Assembly: GCF_018457165.1 (NCBI RefSeq)
Contig: NZ_JAFMNX010000004.1
Coordinates: 124,001-188,000 of the forward strand
Direction: 5' to 3'
From: Tianweitania aestuarii
Lineage (GTDB): Bacteria > Pseudomonadota > Alphaproteobacteria > Rhizobiales > Rhizobiaceae
Length of the DNA: 64,000 bases
Below the pieces are notes generated by a model that was not told where the DNA came from, made no database searches, and worked only from the letters and a program-made list of their open reading frames with translations. The position numbers and the translations under genes are program-made. Within the stretch, counting starts at the first letter, position 1, and the number at the start of each line of letters is the position of its first letter. Below are positions 19,024-28,382 of the stretch, piece after piece.

Positions 19024-20040
19024 TTATCCGTTTGCAGAACCGGCGTAGTAGTCGGCAACGCGGGCGACTTCCTCGGCAGAACCGAGCACCACGCCGACAC
19101 GCTGATGCAAGCTATCGGGCTGGATCTCGAGAATACGGCGCTTACCGTCGGTTGCCATGCCACCGGCCTGTTCCACCAGGAAGGCCATTGGGTTGGCTTC
19201 GTACATCAGGCGAAGCTTGCCGTTCTGCATGTTAGGCCGGGTGTCAGTCGGATACATGAAGACGCCGCCGCGCGTGAGAACGCGATGAACGTCGCCCACC
19301 ATGGAGGCCATCCAGCGCATGTTGAAATCCTGCGCGCGTGCGCCTTCCTTGCCGGCCACAAGCTCATCGATATAGCGGCGTACCGGTGCTTCCCAGTGGC
19401 GCTGATTGGCCATGTTGATCGCGAACTCGCGCGTGGAGCGCGGGATCGTCATGTTGTCGGCCGTCTGCACCCAAGACCCCATCTCGCGATCGAGCGAAAA
19501 GGCATGAACACCGGTGCCGACGGACAGCACCAGAAGCGTCTGCGGGCCGTAGATCGCGTAACCGGCAGCGACCTGCTGTGTACCCGGCTGAAGGAAGTCG
19601 GCTTCAACCGCCTCACGGCCCGCCACACTGTCCGGCGCCTTCAGGACCGAGAAGATGGTGCCGACCACGCCATTCACGTCGATATTGCTCGACCCGTCGA
19701 TCGGATCATAAACAAGCAGATACTCACCCTTGGGAAAACGATGCGGAATAGGGTGGATCGCTTCCATTTCCTCGGACGCAAGCGCTGCCAGGTTGCCGCC
19801 CCATTCGTTGGCATCCAGCAGAATGTCGTTGGACACGACGTCCAAGCGCTTCTGGACTTCGCCCTGCACATTGATCTGGTCGAGAGAACCAAGCGAACCC
19901 GTGATCGCCCCTTTGTTCACGGTGTGGCCGATCACCTTGCAGGCGCGCGCCACGACCTCGATCAACAAACGGAGCTGAGCCGGCAGGGCATTCTCCAGCC
20001 GCTGCTGTTCAACGAGAAACTGCGTCAAAGATTTCTTCAT
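19024..20040 (-). CDS. fbp: Fructose-1,6-bisphosphatase, class I
   Basis: 338 residues, normal for class I. The metal/substrate motif [17 protein letters not shown] and the preceding LASEEMEAI are intact, as is the C-terminal [21 protein letters not shown]. It hydrolyses fructose-1,6-bisphosphate to fructose-6-phosphate, the committed step of gluconeogenesis, in the cytosol. GGAGGG precedes the ATG at 20040. It stands alone, between the sulfatase operon and a long intergenic region. Growth on the sugar acids and carboxylates imported by neighbouring systems would need it. Confidence 0.96.
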   Translation of the reverse strand: MKKSLTQFLVEQQRLENALPAQLRLLIEVVARACKVIGHTVNKGAITGSLGSLDQINVQGEVQKRLDVVSNDILLDANEWGGNLAALASEEMEAIHPIPHRFPKGEYLLVYDPIDGSSNIDVNGVVGTIFSVLKAPDSVAGREAVEADFLQPGTQQVAAGYAIYGPQTLLVLSVGTGVHAFSLDREMGSWVQTADNMTIPRSTREFAINMANQRHWEAPVRRYIDELVAGKEGARAQDFNMRWMASMVGDVHRVLTRGGVFMYPTDTRPNMQNGKLRLMYEANPMAFLVEQAGGMATDGKRRILEIQPDSLHQRVGVVLGSAEEVARVADYYAGSANG

Positions 20041-20855
20041 GCAAAACCCTCCGGATCATCAAGCCATCACAAGCCGCGCTTACGGCCGATCTTCGTGGAT
20101 CACGGCCTAGCCTACTTACATCCGCCCGCACAGGCGTCCGAGCAGCCTCAAATCGATTTTACTTGCGGTAGGGCGCGACTTGTTCGGTCAAAGCCACGAA
20201 GCGACCTTGTTGTCACGGACTCGGCCAGTGCTTTGTGAGCGCAGGCGACAGGCGCGCCTTTGCGCGTTAGAGCGCCATTAAATCACATAAGGCATCTTAT
20301 GGAACATCATGCCGGTTTGGCGGGCCCCTTGGTCCAAGTTCATGTCTAAAATTGGTTCACCAAACCTGAAGCGGCCAACAGCCGTTGACTAGTATGGAAG
20401 CTGTCTTCACAATACCCGTAACGCCGCCATCTGATGGGAGCAGATGCTGGATATCCTGAGCTTCAATAAGTTTTCCGATCTCGGCGCGAGGCGCGAGCAC
20501 GTGTGCGCAGTATTTTTCGCAACTGCTGTCTGGTGCAAGCGCTCAGCCATGGGCGAATGGCAAGATCTACGGTACCTGTTGCCAGCTAATAAGACAGGCA
20601 TGCCATAAAATCTAAAGGTGATTACAAATCACATGCGGCACTCGAGTGTCATACAAACTTTCTGGTCAGTTATAATTAGAAAACTCGAGTTGCACTGTCA
20701 GCAGTTCGACCGGTTCGTGCAGAAGGATGTATGCGCAATTGACGACGGAAATAAAAGTTGCTGTCGAGACTCAAATCAAACGACCTCAGATTCTGAGGCC
20801 GGGCGAATAAATACTAAACGCAATAAAACTGGGATCTACCTAAGGAGGATAGGGC
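20041..20855. other. Long intergenic region with several dyads, between fbp and a TRAP operon
   Basis: 815 bp without a convincing gene and less GC-rich than its surroundings. A 54-codon frame at 20444-20608 (start MLDILSFNKFSDLG) resembles nothing I know and is probably chance or a remnant. The stretch holds dyads TTGGTTCACCAA (20352-20363) and GTGATTACAAATCAC (20618-20632) and a pair of ACTCGAGT palindromes around a possible -10 box. It must contain the leftward fbp promoter and the rightward TRAP promoter. Confidence 0.5.
20639..20691 (+). promoter_or_regulatory. Candidate promoter flanked by two ACTCGAGT palindromes
   Basis: CACTCGAGTG (20639-20648) and AACTCGAGTT (20682-20691) are perfect 10-bp palindromes with centres 43 bp apart, about four helical turns. 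Between them lies TATAAT (20671-20676), a good -10 box, with only a weak -35. The layout suggests a repressor pair that could loop or block the promoter of the TRAP operon starting 165 bp downstream. This rests on sequence pattern only. Confidence 0.4.
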
Positions 20856-21833
20856 ATGAAAGTCTCAAAGTTGATGGTGCGAACGCTTGGTGGGTTGGCG
20901 TTGTCGGCCGTTATGGCCCTCAGCGCACAAGCACAGGAAATGACCCTGAAGCTTGGACATCTCGCAAATGAAGCAAACTCCTGGCATAAGGCCTCGTTGC
21001 TTTTTGGCGAGGAAGTCGCGAAGCGCACTGACGGCCGTATCAAGGTCGAAGTCTACCCAAATGACTCACTGGGTCGTGAGGTCGATCTGATTAACGGCAT
21101 GCAGCTCGGCACAGTTGAGATGACGATCACTGGCGAGACGCTGCAGAACTGGGCGCCTATGGCCGCCATGCTCGCGCTTCCTTATGCATACAAATCGCTT
21201 GAAGATATGGATCGAGTGGCATCCGGCGAAATCGGCAAGCAGATCGAAGAGCAGATCATCGAGCGCGCGCAGGTCCGGCCGCTTGCTTATTTCGCCCGTG
21301 GTCCTCGCAACCTTACTGCTAATCGCGCAATCAAGGCGCCGGCAGATCTCAACGGAATGCGCCTGCGCGTACCGAATGTGCCGCTGTTCGTGGATGCTTG
21401 GTCGGCTATGGGAGCGCAGCCCTTGCCGATGGCCTTCTCTGAAGTCTTTACATCGCTGCAAAACGGAACGCTCGACGGGCAGGAAAATCCGCTCGCATTG
21501 ATCCAGTCGGCTTCGTTCAACGAAGTACAGACCCATGTGAACCTGACCGAGCATGTCCGATCCTGGATCTACCTGACGATTGCGGAGCAAACCTGGAGCC
21601 AGTTGTCCGAGGAAGATCAGGGCCACCTGATGGAAGCAGCCAAGATTGCCCAGGAATTCGAGCGCAAGCAGTTTCTGAGCGATGAGGATGCAATTCGAGC
21701 CGATCTCGAAAAGAAGGGCATGACGTTCGTTGAGGTCGATCAGCAGGCCTTTGCCGATGCTTCGCGTGATGCAGTGATCAAGAGCGTGGACGAAAGCATT
21801 CGTCCGACTGTCGAAAAACTGTTCGCTCAGTAA
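20856..21833 (+). CDS. TRAP transporter substrate-binding protein (DctP family), system 1
   Basis: 325 residues with a signal peptide ending near AQAQE (about residue 26). Family features include LKLGHLANEANSWHKASLLFGEEV at the start, the RNLTANRAIKAPADLNGMRLRVP segment with the ligand-carboxylate arginine, and PLPMAFSEVFTSLQNGTLDGQENP. AAGGAGGA lies just before the ATG. It binds an organic acid in the periplasm for the DctQM pair encoded downstream. The following idonate-dehydrogenase-like gene suggests a sugar acid. Confidence 0.94.
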   Translation: MKVSKLMVRTLGGLALSAVMALSAQAQEMTLKLGHLANEANSWHKASLLFGEEVAKRTDGRIKVEVYPNDSLGREVDLINGMQLGTVEMTITGETLQNWAPMAAMLALPYAYKSLEDMDRVASGEIGKQIEEQIIERAQVRPLAYFARGPRNLTANRAIKAPADLNGMRLRVPNVPLFVDAWSAMGAQPLPMAFSEVFTSLQNGTLDGQENPLALIQSASFNEVQTHVNLTEHVRSWIYLTIAEQTWSQLSEEDQGHLMEAAKIAQEFERKQFLSDEDAIRADLEKKGMTFVEVDQQAFADASRDAVIKSVDESIRPTVEKLFAQ

Positions 21834-21842
21834 GACAAAACG

Positions 21843-21872
21843 TCACCCAGCCGGCAAGGGTCGGTTGGGTGA
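21843..21872 (+). repeat. Intercistronic hairpin after TRAP binding-protein gene
   Basis: TCACCCAGCCG (21843-21853) pairs with CGGTTGGGTGA (21862-21872) over 11 bp, with one G-U wobble in RNA and an 8-nt loop. It lies 10 bp after the dctP stop and before dctQ. No T-run follows. It is likely an mRNA-stabilising or attenuating element that raises binding-protein yield over the membrane subunits. Confidence 0.6.
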
Positions 21873-21934
21873 TCCAACTCTCATCGCCACAAAGGACACA
21901 GATCGTTCTTGATCTGAGGAGAGGCTATCCGATC

Positions 21935-22450
21935 ATGGATCCGCACTTATCGACTTTGCCCGAGCGAGTCTTGGTCGCGCTATGCAGGACTGCAATTGGG
22001 CTGGCCTTTCTTGTTCTGATCGCTGTCGTTCTGATGCAGGTCACGACACGTACGCTCGGTCTGTATTCGCCCGTCTGGACCGAAGAGATGGCGCGTTACC
22101 TGCTTCTCTACATGACAGCCTTCGGCATCGGATTGTCCTTGATGACGGGCGATCTCGTCAATGTCGATCTCGTGCAGGAGATGATGCCGGAAAGCGTGTC
22201 ATGGTGGATGCGACTGGTTTCGGCGATAGCAACGGCGCTACTGGGAGCAGTGATGATCTATCCAGCATGGCGTTTCACGCAGATAGGCACATTCCAGATG
22301 TCGCCGACCCTGCGCTGGCCGATGAGCTTCGTCCACGCCTCCGTCTTCGTTCTTGCCCTCACGTTGCTGCTGTTCGGGCTACTTCGCGTCGTTGCCATGA
22401 TAACCGGCAAGAGCGACGGTCGGCCTGAACTTTCCGAGGACCTCGGCTAG
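21935..22450 (+). CDS. TRAP transporter small permease (DctQ family), system 1
   Basis: 171 residues with four membrane segments, including the family motif VWTEEMARYLLLYMTAFGIG. The start at 21935 is chosen because GAGGAGAGG lies about 9 nt upstream; an in-frame ATG at 21869 sits next to the dctP hairpin and lacks a ribosome-binding site. The stop codon directly abuts the dctM start. Confidence 0.9.
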   Translation: MDPHLSTLPERVLVALCRTAIGLAFLVLIAVVLMQVTTRTLGLYSPVWTEEMARYLLLYMTAFGIGLSLMTGDLVNVDLVQEMMPESVSWWMRLVSAIATALLGAVMIYPAWRFTQIGTFQMSPTLRWPMSFVHASVFVLALTLLLFGLLRVVAMITGKSDGRPELSEDLG

Positions 22451-23734
22451 ATGGATATTTTCATTCTTATCGGCGTGTTCCTTGGAACGTTGGTCCTTGG
22501 GGTTCCTGTTGCAATCTGCCTGGGGCTTTCTTCGCTGGCCTATATCCTTGTGGCCGGCCTTCCAGTCGTCATTATCCCGCAGCGCATGTTCGCGGGCATG
22601 GATGTGTTTGTTCTTCTATGCATTCCCGGCTTTATTCTTGCCGGCAATCTGATGAACTCCGGAGGAATTACCGAGCGCATCATCCGGCTGGCCAACGCGC
22701 TTGTTGGTTGGATGCGGGGCGGCCTTGCCATGACCAATGTCGCGACCTCGATGATGTTTGGGGGAGTTTCCGGCACTGCTGTCGCGGACGTAGCCGCGAC
22801 GGGCGGTGTTCTCATCAACGGTATGAAGAAATCCGGCTACACGGCGCAGTTCTCGGCAGCAATTACGGCGGCCTCGTCGACCGTTGGCCCGATGATCCCG
22901 CCGAGCGTACCGATGATTATCGTCGGTGCGCTATCCGGTATCTCAGTCGGGCAGCTGTTCCTCGCTGGCGCTGTTCCCGGTGTGCTCATGGGCGTTGCGA
23001 TGGCAATTGGCTGTTATCTTCTTGCGATCAAGAACGATTTTCCGAGGCAGAAATGGCAAGGCTTCCGGGAATTGTTCACTGCATTCCTGGGCGCATTCTG
23101 GGCATTGGCAATGACCGGCCTGATCCTAGGTGGCCTTCTGACTGGTGTCGCAACGCCGACCGAGACCGCGATCGTGGCCAGTGCCTACGCCTTCATCGTC
23201 GGCGGCTTCGTGTATCGAGAACTGCCGATGCGCAAGGTTCCGAAGATCGTCATCAACAGTGCTATCTCTTCGGCGGGAATTCTGGCGCTGGTCGGCTTTG
23301 CCAATGTGTTCGGTTCGATCCTCGCTTCCGAGCGTATCCCACAGATGCTGGTGACGGCCGTACTGAATATTACGGACAACCCGATTCTGGTTATCCTGCT
23401 CATAAATACGCTGCTGCTGATCGTCGGCATGTTCATGGAAACGATTGCCGCGCTCATCATCTTGTTCGTACCGCTTCTCGGGCTTGCAACGAGCGTCGGG
23501 ATCGATCCAGTTCACTTCGCGACCTTTGCGGTGCTGAACCTGATGATCGGCCTGACCACGCCGCCGGTCGGTATCTGCCTGTTCGTCGCTGCCAACATCG
23601 CCCGCGTACCGCTGGGCGGCGTCATCAAGGCTGTGTTCCCGTTCCTTCTGTCCAACATCATCGTCCTTCTTATGGTCTCTTATTATCCGCCATTGGCGAC
23701 GTGGCTGCCCACGACACTCCTCGGCTCCAATTAA
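22451..23734 (+). CDS. TRAP transporter large permease (DctM family), system 1
   Basis: 427 residues with about 12 membrane segments. Hallmarks are the FVLLCIPGFILAGNLMNSGGI segment, GGVSGTAVADVAATGGVLI and MIPPSVPMIIVG. It is the sodium-coupled channel subunit of the TRAP carrier. It starts on the base after the dctQ stop, so the two are translated together. A dehydrogenase gene follows after 76 bp in the same direction. Confidence 0.95.
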   Translation: MDIFILIGVFLGTLVLGVPVAICLGLSSLAYILVAGLPVVIIPQRMFAGMDVFVLLCIPGFILAGNLMNSGGITERIIRLANALVGWMRGGLAMTNVATSMMFGGVSGTAVADVAATGGVLINGMKKSGYTAQFSAAITAASSTVGPMIPPSVPMIIVGALSGISVGQLFLAGAVPGVLMGVAMAIGCYLLAIKNDFPRQKWQGFRELFTAFLGAFWALAMTGLILGGLLTGVATPTETAIVASAYAFIVGGFVYRELPMRKVPKIVINSAISSAGILALVGFANVFGSILASERIPQMLVTAVLNITDNPILVILLINTLLLIVGMFMETIAALIILFVPLLGLATSVGIDPVHFATFAVLNLMIGLTTPPVGICLFVAANIARVPLGGVIKAVFPFLLSNIIVLLMVSYYPPLATWLPTTLLGSN

Positions 23735-23810
23735 GAGGTAGGTCGGTGCCGCAGGCACGGACCTGGCTCATCCCGCCGTCAAGAACATGCGCCGTATCTC
23801 GGAGAACAAC

Positions 23811-24854
23811 ATGTCGGAACTGATCGGATGCAGGCTTCATGCGAAGCATGACCTGCGGGTCGAAGCGTTGGACGAACCGGTGGCGGGCGAAGAAGACGCC
23901 ATCATTCGCGTGGAGCGCGGCGGCATCTGCGGGTCCGATCTGCATTACTACCATGCCGGAGGGTTCGGCCCGGTGCGCGTGCGCGAGCCGATCATTCTCG
24001 GCCACGAAGCGGCCGGCATCGTGGAAACTGCCCCTGAAGGATCGGGGCTGCTCGTCGGTCAAGTCGTCTCGCTTTGCCCATCTCGCCCCTGCGGTCATTG
24101 CATGTTTTGCCAACAGGGACTGGAGCGGCACTGTCTCGAAATGCGGTTTTCCGGCTCCGCCATGCGCATGCCGCATGAAAATGGCTTCTTCCGCACCCGG
24201 CTCGCCCATCCCGCCCGGCTTTGTCTTCCGGCCGGCGAAAACACCACCACCGAGCAAGCGGCAGCCGCCGAACCGCTGGCCGTCTGCCTTCATGCCCTGA
24301 GCTTTGCCGGCGATCTTTCAGGCAAGCGTGTGCTTGTCACCGGCGCGGGTCCTATCGGCGCGATCTGCGTAGCGCTGGCGCGGAGGTCCGGAGCGGCGGA
24401 AATCATCGTAACCGATGTCCAAGATTATACGCTCGGCGTCGCCGAACAGATGGGTGCACACCGCGTCGTCAACGTGGCCGTGCAGCCGGACGGACTGGCC
24501 GATTATGCCGCGAACAAAGGAACAATCGACGTCGTGCTGGAATGTTCGGCCAATCCGCATGCCATCGCGCAGGCCGTGGCGGTCACCCGACCGCTAGGCA
24601 TCTTCGTGCAGATCGGCGTGAGCGGCACAACGCCCCTGCCCCTCAATCTTCTCGTGGGCAAAGAGATCGCCTTTCATGGAACGCATCGGTTCGATCGCGA
24701 ATTCTCTGAAGCCGTAGCGTTGATTTCGTCGGGCAGCATAGACCTGTCGCCGATGGTGACCCATGTCATTCCAGCATTCGAAGCTATCCGGGCGTTCGAC
24801 CTTGCCGGCGACCGCGCGCAAGCCGTCAAGGTTCAGCTAGACTTCGCAGCTTGA
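23811..24854 (+). CDS. Zinc-dependent alcohol dehydrogenase, L-idonate 5-dehydrogenase-like
   Basis: 347-residue medium-chain dehydrogenase. Catalytic zinc residues are Cys40, His65 and Glu66 (GGICGSD, GHEAAG); structural zinc cysteines are 94, 97, 100 and 108. The nucleotide motif GAGPIG is present. The GGICGSDLHYYHAGGFG block is typical of L-idonate/sorbitol-type dehydrogenases. The start at 23811 has GGAGA upstream. It would oxidise a secondary hydroxyl of the acid imported by the TRAP system just upstream, for example idonate to 5-ketogluconate. The exact substrate is inferred. Confidence 0.85.
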   Translation: MSELIGCRLHAKHDLRVEALDEPVAGEEDAIIRVERGGICGSDLHYYHAGGFGPVRVREPIILGHEAAGIVETAPEGSGLLVGQVVSLCPSRPCGHCMFCQQGLERHCLEMRFSGSAMRMPHENGFFRTRLAHPARLCLPAGENTTTEQAAAAEPLAVCLHALSFAGDLSGKRVLVTGAGPIGAICVALARRSGAAEIIVTDVQDYTLGVAEQMGAHRVVNVAVQPDGLADYAANKGTIDVVLECSANPHAIAQAVAVTRPLGIFVQIGVSGTTPLPLNLLVGKEIAFHGTHRFDREFSEAVALISSGSIDLSPMVTHVIPAFEAIRAFDLAGDRAQAVKVQLDFAA

Positions 24855-25430
24855 TCATACCCTGTCAGCGAGATCGCAGGAATAGCGGCGGATGCATCGA
24901 AGATGTGCTATCCGCCGGCTGCAGGCAAGAATATCAGTCATACGCAATCGGCTGTTTCGCAGATCCTGAAACAATGGAAGGCTAAAGCGCAGCATTGGCC
25001 TGCAGGCTGTCTTTTTGCCCATGACAGAAGAACTTTGCATCTAGTAACGCGGACAAATAGCTGCCGCTCTTCCTAATCTGAAAGACCTTTTCCACGGTGC
25101 TCCGATAAGGGTCTGAGAGAGACCACTGTCGATGGGCTTTCAGCCAGAAGACCATAGTACAACCACCGTGGCCTTCTTTGGTCCAACTGGATGTAACATT
25201 ATACGACGACAAGCTGCATGCGTCGCGGCCAGCTTGGCATCAGAAGGCACTATTTCACCGCAACGCCGGAAAATCCGCTGAGGTGTCCACGGGTATCCCG
25301 CGTGTCTCCAGTCCTCCGCTGTCGCTTAGTGTCGGTTCTGTGACAGAATTGGAAACAGGCTGAAACGTCTGTTACGTGCACGACATGCAAAGGCGTTAGA
25401 GCCCGCTCCGAGTGAGGCGTCGCGGAAGCG
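24855..25430. other. Intergenic region with no recognisable gene
   Basis: 576 bp between the idonate-dehydrogenase-like gene and the metallophosphatase operon. A 76-codon open frame on the minus strand (24982-25212) has no recognisable motif or ribosome-binding site, and I do not call it. The right-hand part must hold the promoter of the operon starting at 25431. Confidence 0.5.
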
Positions 25431-26285
25431 ATGTCCTCCGTGAATTCGGAGACGGCCTTGAAAATCATCCAGATCACCGACACGCATTTCAGCCCTGAAA
25501 AGCGTCACTTCAACGGCAATTGGGCGCCGCTGCTGAATTGGATCGAGGGCCAGAATCCCGATCTCATCGTGCATACCGGCGACTTGACGGTTGATGGCGC
25601 CGACCACGAAGCCGACATCACCTTTTCCATGGACCTGATGGGCCAGCTGCCGGCACCGATGCTGATCGTGCCCGGAAATCATGACGTCGGCCATTATCCG
25701 GATATGCACCAGCCCGCCAATGCCGCGCGTCTGCAGCGCTGGCGTGGCCTGGTGGGCAGCGACCGTTTCGTGGAAGACACGAAGGGATGGCGACTGGTCG
25801 GCATCAACGCGCTTCTGCTCGGGCATGACAATGACGAAGAAGCGATGCAGTTCGAATGGCTGGAAAAAGTCCTTCAGGAGCGCGGCGGCCGTCGCGTTGC
25901 GCTGTTTTCGCACAAGCCGCTTTTCGTGGATGCGCCGGATGAAGGCGAAACCGGTTACTGGGGCTTCCGTCCTGAACCGCGTCAGCGCGTTTTCGACCTC
26001 ATCGCTGCCCATGACGTGGCGCTGGTGGGCAGCGGCCATACGCATTGGGCCTGGCAGGGCCGTTACAAGAACACGGCTCTGACCTGGGCACCGTCGGCGG
26101 CCTTCGTGATCGACAAGCTCGAGCGCGAGATGCCGGGCGAGCGCCGCGTCGGCGCGGCCGTGCATGAGCTGAACGGCGATGTCCGCAGCGCGATCGTCAC
26201 CGTGCCCGGCATGACCGCGCATGTGATCGATGATGTCGTGCATGAAGTCTATCCATGGGACGCCCCGCCGGAGGTAGCGGCATGA
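25431..26285 (+). CDS. Class III cyclic-nucleotide-phosphodiesterase-like metallophosphatase (GpdQ/CpdA family)
   Basis: 284-residue calcineurin-like phosphoesterase. All metal motifs are visible: IITDTH-type D-x-H (Asp17, His19), HTGDL, VPGNHD and GSGHTH. The family includes 3',5'-cAMP phosphodiesterase CpdA and glycerophosphodiesterase GpdQ. There is no signal peptide, so it is cytosolic. Its stop overlaps the next gene, an ABC ATPase, by four bases (ATGA). Sitting first in a CUT1 transporter operon, it probably cleaves an imported phosphodiester such as a glycerophosphodiester (inference). The start codon is the least certain part; no strong ribosome-binding site is seen. Confidence 0.87.
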   Translation: MSSVNSETALKIIQITDTHFSPEKRHFNGNWAPLLNWIEGQNPDLIVHTGDLTVDGADHEADITFSMDLMGQLPAPMLIVPGNHDVGHYPDMHQPANAARLQRWRGLVGSDRFVEDTKGWRLVGINALLLGHDNDEEAMQFEWLEKVLQERGGRRVALFSHKPLFVDAPDEGETGYWGFRPEPRQRVFDLIAAHDVALVGSGHTHWAWQGRYKNTALTWAPSAAFVIDKLEREMPGERRVGAAVHELNGDVRSAIVTVPGMTAHVIDDVVHEVYPWDAPPEVAA

Positions 26286-27448
26286 GCGCCCTTTCACTTC
26301 GCGCTATCGAGAAATCTTTCAACGGAAATCAGATCCTGAAGGGCGTCAGCCTGGATGCCGAGCCCGGCGAGTTCATCGCCTTGGTTGGCCCGTCGGGCTG
26401 CGGCAAGAGCACGCTTTTGCGCATCCTTGCCGGTTTGGAAACGGCCGATAGCGGCATGATCACGGTTGGCGATCAGGATCTCACCAAGTTGCAGGCTGCG
26501 GCCTGCAACGTCGCCATGGTGTTCCAGTCTTATGCGCTTTATCCGCATCTGACGGCCGCGCAGAACATTGCGGTTCCGCTGGTGATGCGCCGTTTGACGC
26601 GCGCACAGCGCCTGCCGCTTCTCGGTCCGTTGATGCCCGGCCAACGTCAGGCTGTGGCCGAGATCAAGCGCGATGTGCGCGACATGGCCGTTTCGCTGAA
26701 GATCGACCATCTGATGGACCGCAAGCCTGGCCAGATGTCAGGCGGACAAAGACAGCGCGTGGCACTCGGCCGTGCAATGGTGCGGCGTCCAGCCGTCTTC
26801 CTCATGGACGAGCCGCTGTCGAACCTCGATGCCAATCTGCGCGTGCATGCCCGTGGCGAGATCGTGGACCTGCATCGCCGCGCCGGCGTGCCGACGGTTT
26901 ACGTCACGCATGACCAGGCCGAGGCCTTGTCGATGGCCGATCGTGTTGCCGTGATGATCGGCGGTGCGCTGCTGCAACTGGCGCCGCCTGCCGTGATCTA
27001 TGATGATCCTCGCCATATCGAGGTCGCGAAATTCGTTGGCCAGCCGCGCATCAACCTTCTCAGCATGCAGGTCGACACCGATGGTACGGTCGGCTTTGGC
27101 GAAGCGCGCTGCGGCCTGTCGCGTATCGATGTTGCGGCAGCTTCTTCCGTCACGCTCGGCATTCGGCCGGAATTTGTCAGCGTTTCGCGTGAAGGTCGCG
27201 GCATGCCGGCAAAGGTCGAGCGCATCGAGTTTCTCGGATCCGAGATCATCGTTCACAGCCGTCTCGATCAGTCCGGCGACACGATGATCGCCAAGCTCAC
27301 GCCAGCAGAAGGCGCGGGTCTCACGGCCGGCATGCCGATCCGTTTGAACGCTGCGCCCGAACGCTTGTTCGTGTTCGCACAAGACGGTCGTCGCTTGTTT
27401 TCGACGCCGGTGATGGACAGCGATCTGCGGGAACGTGCCTATGGCTGA
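26282..27448 (+). CDS. ABC transporter ATP-binding protein, UgpC/MalK (CUT1) type
   Basis: 388 residues. Walker [10 protein letters not shown] is at about 36-44, the signature is MSGGQRQR, and Walker B is FLMDEPLSNLD. A C-terminal regulatory TOBE-like domain follows from about residue 240. The stretch between the Q-loop and the signature is longer than usual, with an insert around RAQRLPLLGPLMPGQRQ. The start at 26282 is set by overlap with the phosphoesterase stop. Its 3' end overlaps the permease start by 8 bp. The family drives import of sugars, polyols or glycerol-3-phosphate. Confidence 0.93.
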   Translation: MSALSLRAIEKSFNGNQILKGVSLDAEPGEFIALVGPSGCGKSTLLRILAGLETADSGMITVGDQDLTKLQAAACNVAMVFQSYALYPHLTAAQNIAVPLVMRRLTRAQRLPLLGPLMPGQRQAVAEIKRDVRDMAVSLKIDHLMDRKPGQMSGGQRQRVALGRAMVRRPAVFLMDEPLSNLDANLRVHARGEIVDLHRRAGVPTVYVTHDQAEALSMADRVAVMIGGALLQLAPPAVIYDDPRHIEVAKFVGQPRINLLSMQVDTDGTVGFGEARCGLSRIDVAAASSVTLGIRPEFVSVSREGRGMPAKVERIEFLGSEIIVHSRLDQSGDTMIAKLTPAEGAGLTAGMPIRLNAAPERLFVFAQDGRRLFSTPVMDSDLRERAYG

Positions 27449-28382
27449 GGTCATCGCTTCCTCGTCCCCCAGCCCCGTGTCCGTGCGCGCAATTCCACGC
27501 AGCGATGCGGACCGGCATGAAGCGCGTGCGGCCTGGATGCTCGCTGCGCCCGCTATCTTGCTGACGTTTCTGTTTATCATCCTTCCGGTCTGTGCCGTCG
27601 TTACGCTCGGCTTCACCGATTTTGAACTCGGCTATTCCGGCTTTCGCTTTGTTGGCTTCGAGAACTACGCCGAACTCCTGAACGACCGGACTTTCAAACA
27701 GTCGCTCTGGAACACATTCATCTACGCCGCGATCGTGGCACCGGTTTCGATCTTTCTGGCGCTGGGTCTCGCCATGCTGATCGAGGCGGAAGGCATCGGC
27801 CGATCCTTCTTCCGCACGGCCTACTTCCTGCCCGTGGCATCCTTGATCGTGGCGATGGCGACGGTGTGGCAGTACCTATTTCATCCAAGCATCGGGCCGA
27901 TCAATGCCCTGCTCGCCCTGGTCGGGATCGAAGGGCCGAACTGGCTCGGCGCATCTTCCACCGTTCTTTACAGCCTGGCGCTCATCGGCATCTGGCAAAC
28001 GGTCGGCTTCAACCTCGTTTTGTTTCTTGCCGGCCTTACCGCCATTCCGCGCGATCTTTACTCGGCGGCGGAAGTGGATGGTGCGCGCTCGGCCTGGGAT
28101 CGCTTTCGTCTGGTGACCTGGCCGATGCTTGGGCCGACCACCCTGTTTGTCACCACCATCAGCGTCATCAACGCCGTGAAAGTGTTCGAAACGGTCAAGA
28201 CGCTAACCGAAGGCGGACCGAACAAAGCGTCGGAAGTGCTGCTTTTCACCATCTACCAGGAAGGCTTCGTGTATTTGCGGGTCGGCTACGCATCCGCCAT
28301 GACCGTGGTTTTCCTCCTCATTCTGATCGTCCTGATGTTCGTGCAATACCGCATCCAGGACCGGCAGGTGCATTACACATGA
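27441..28382 (+). CDS. CUT1 ABC transporter permease, UgpA/MalF type
   Basis: 313 residues with six membrane segments and the coupling motif EVDGARSAWDRFRLVTWPML. The start ATG at 27441 lies within the ATPase 3' end, giving an 8-bp overlap. The segment LTEGGPNKASEVLLFTIYQEGF is typical of the UgpA/sugar permease group. It pairs with the second permease downstream. Confidence 0.93.
   Translation: MAEVIASSSPSPVSVRAIPRSDADRHEARAAWMLAAPAILLTFLFIILPVCAVVTLGFTDFELGYSGFRFVGFENYAELLNDRTFKQSLWNTFIYAAIVAPVSIFLALGLAMLIEAEGIGRSFFRTAYFLPVASLIVAMATVWQYLFHPSIGPINALLALVGIEGPNWLGASSTVLYSLALIGIWQTVGFNLVLFLAGLTAIPRDLYSAAEVDGARSAWDRFRLVTWPMLGPTTLFVTTISVINAVKVFETVKTLTEGGPNKASEVLLFTIYQEGFVYLRVGYASAMTVVFLLILIVLMFVQYRIQDRQVHYT

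Noticed and set aside
20444-20608. Possible 54-residue small protein in the fbp-TRAP intergenic region
   Set aside because: No ribosome-binding site and no recognisable motif; noted only as part of the intergenic entry.
24982-25212. Possible 76-residue minus-strand protein
   Set aside because: No start signals, no motifs and no conserved neighbours; it may be chance in a gene-free region.
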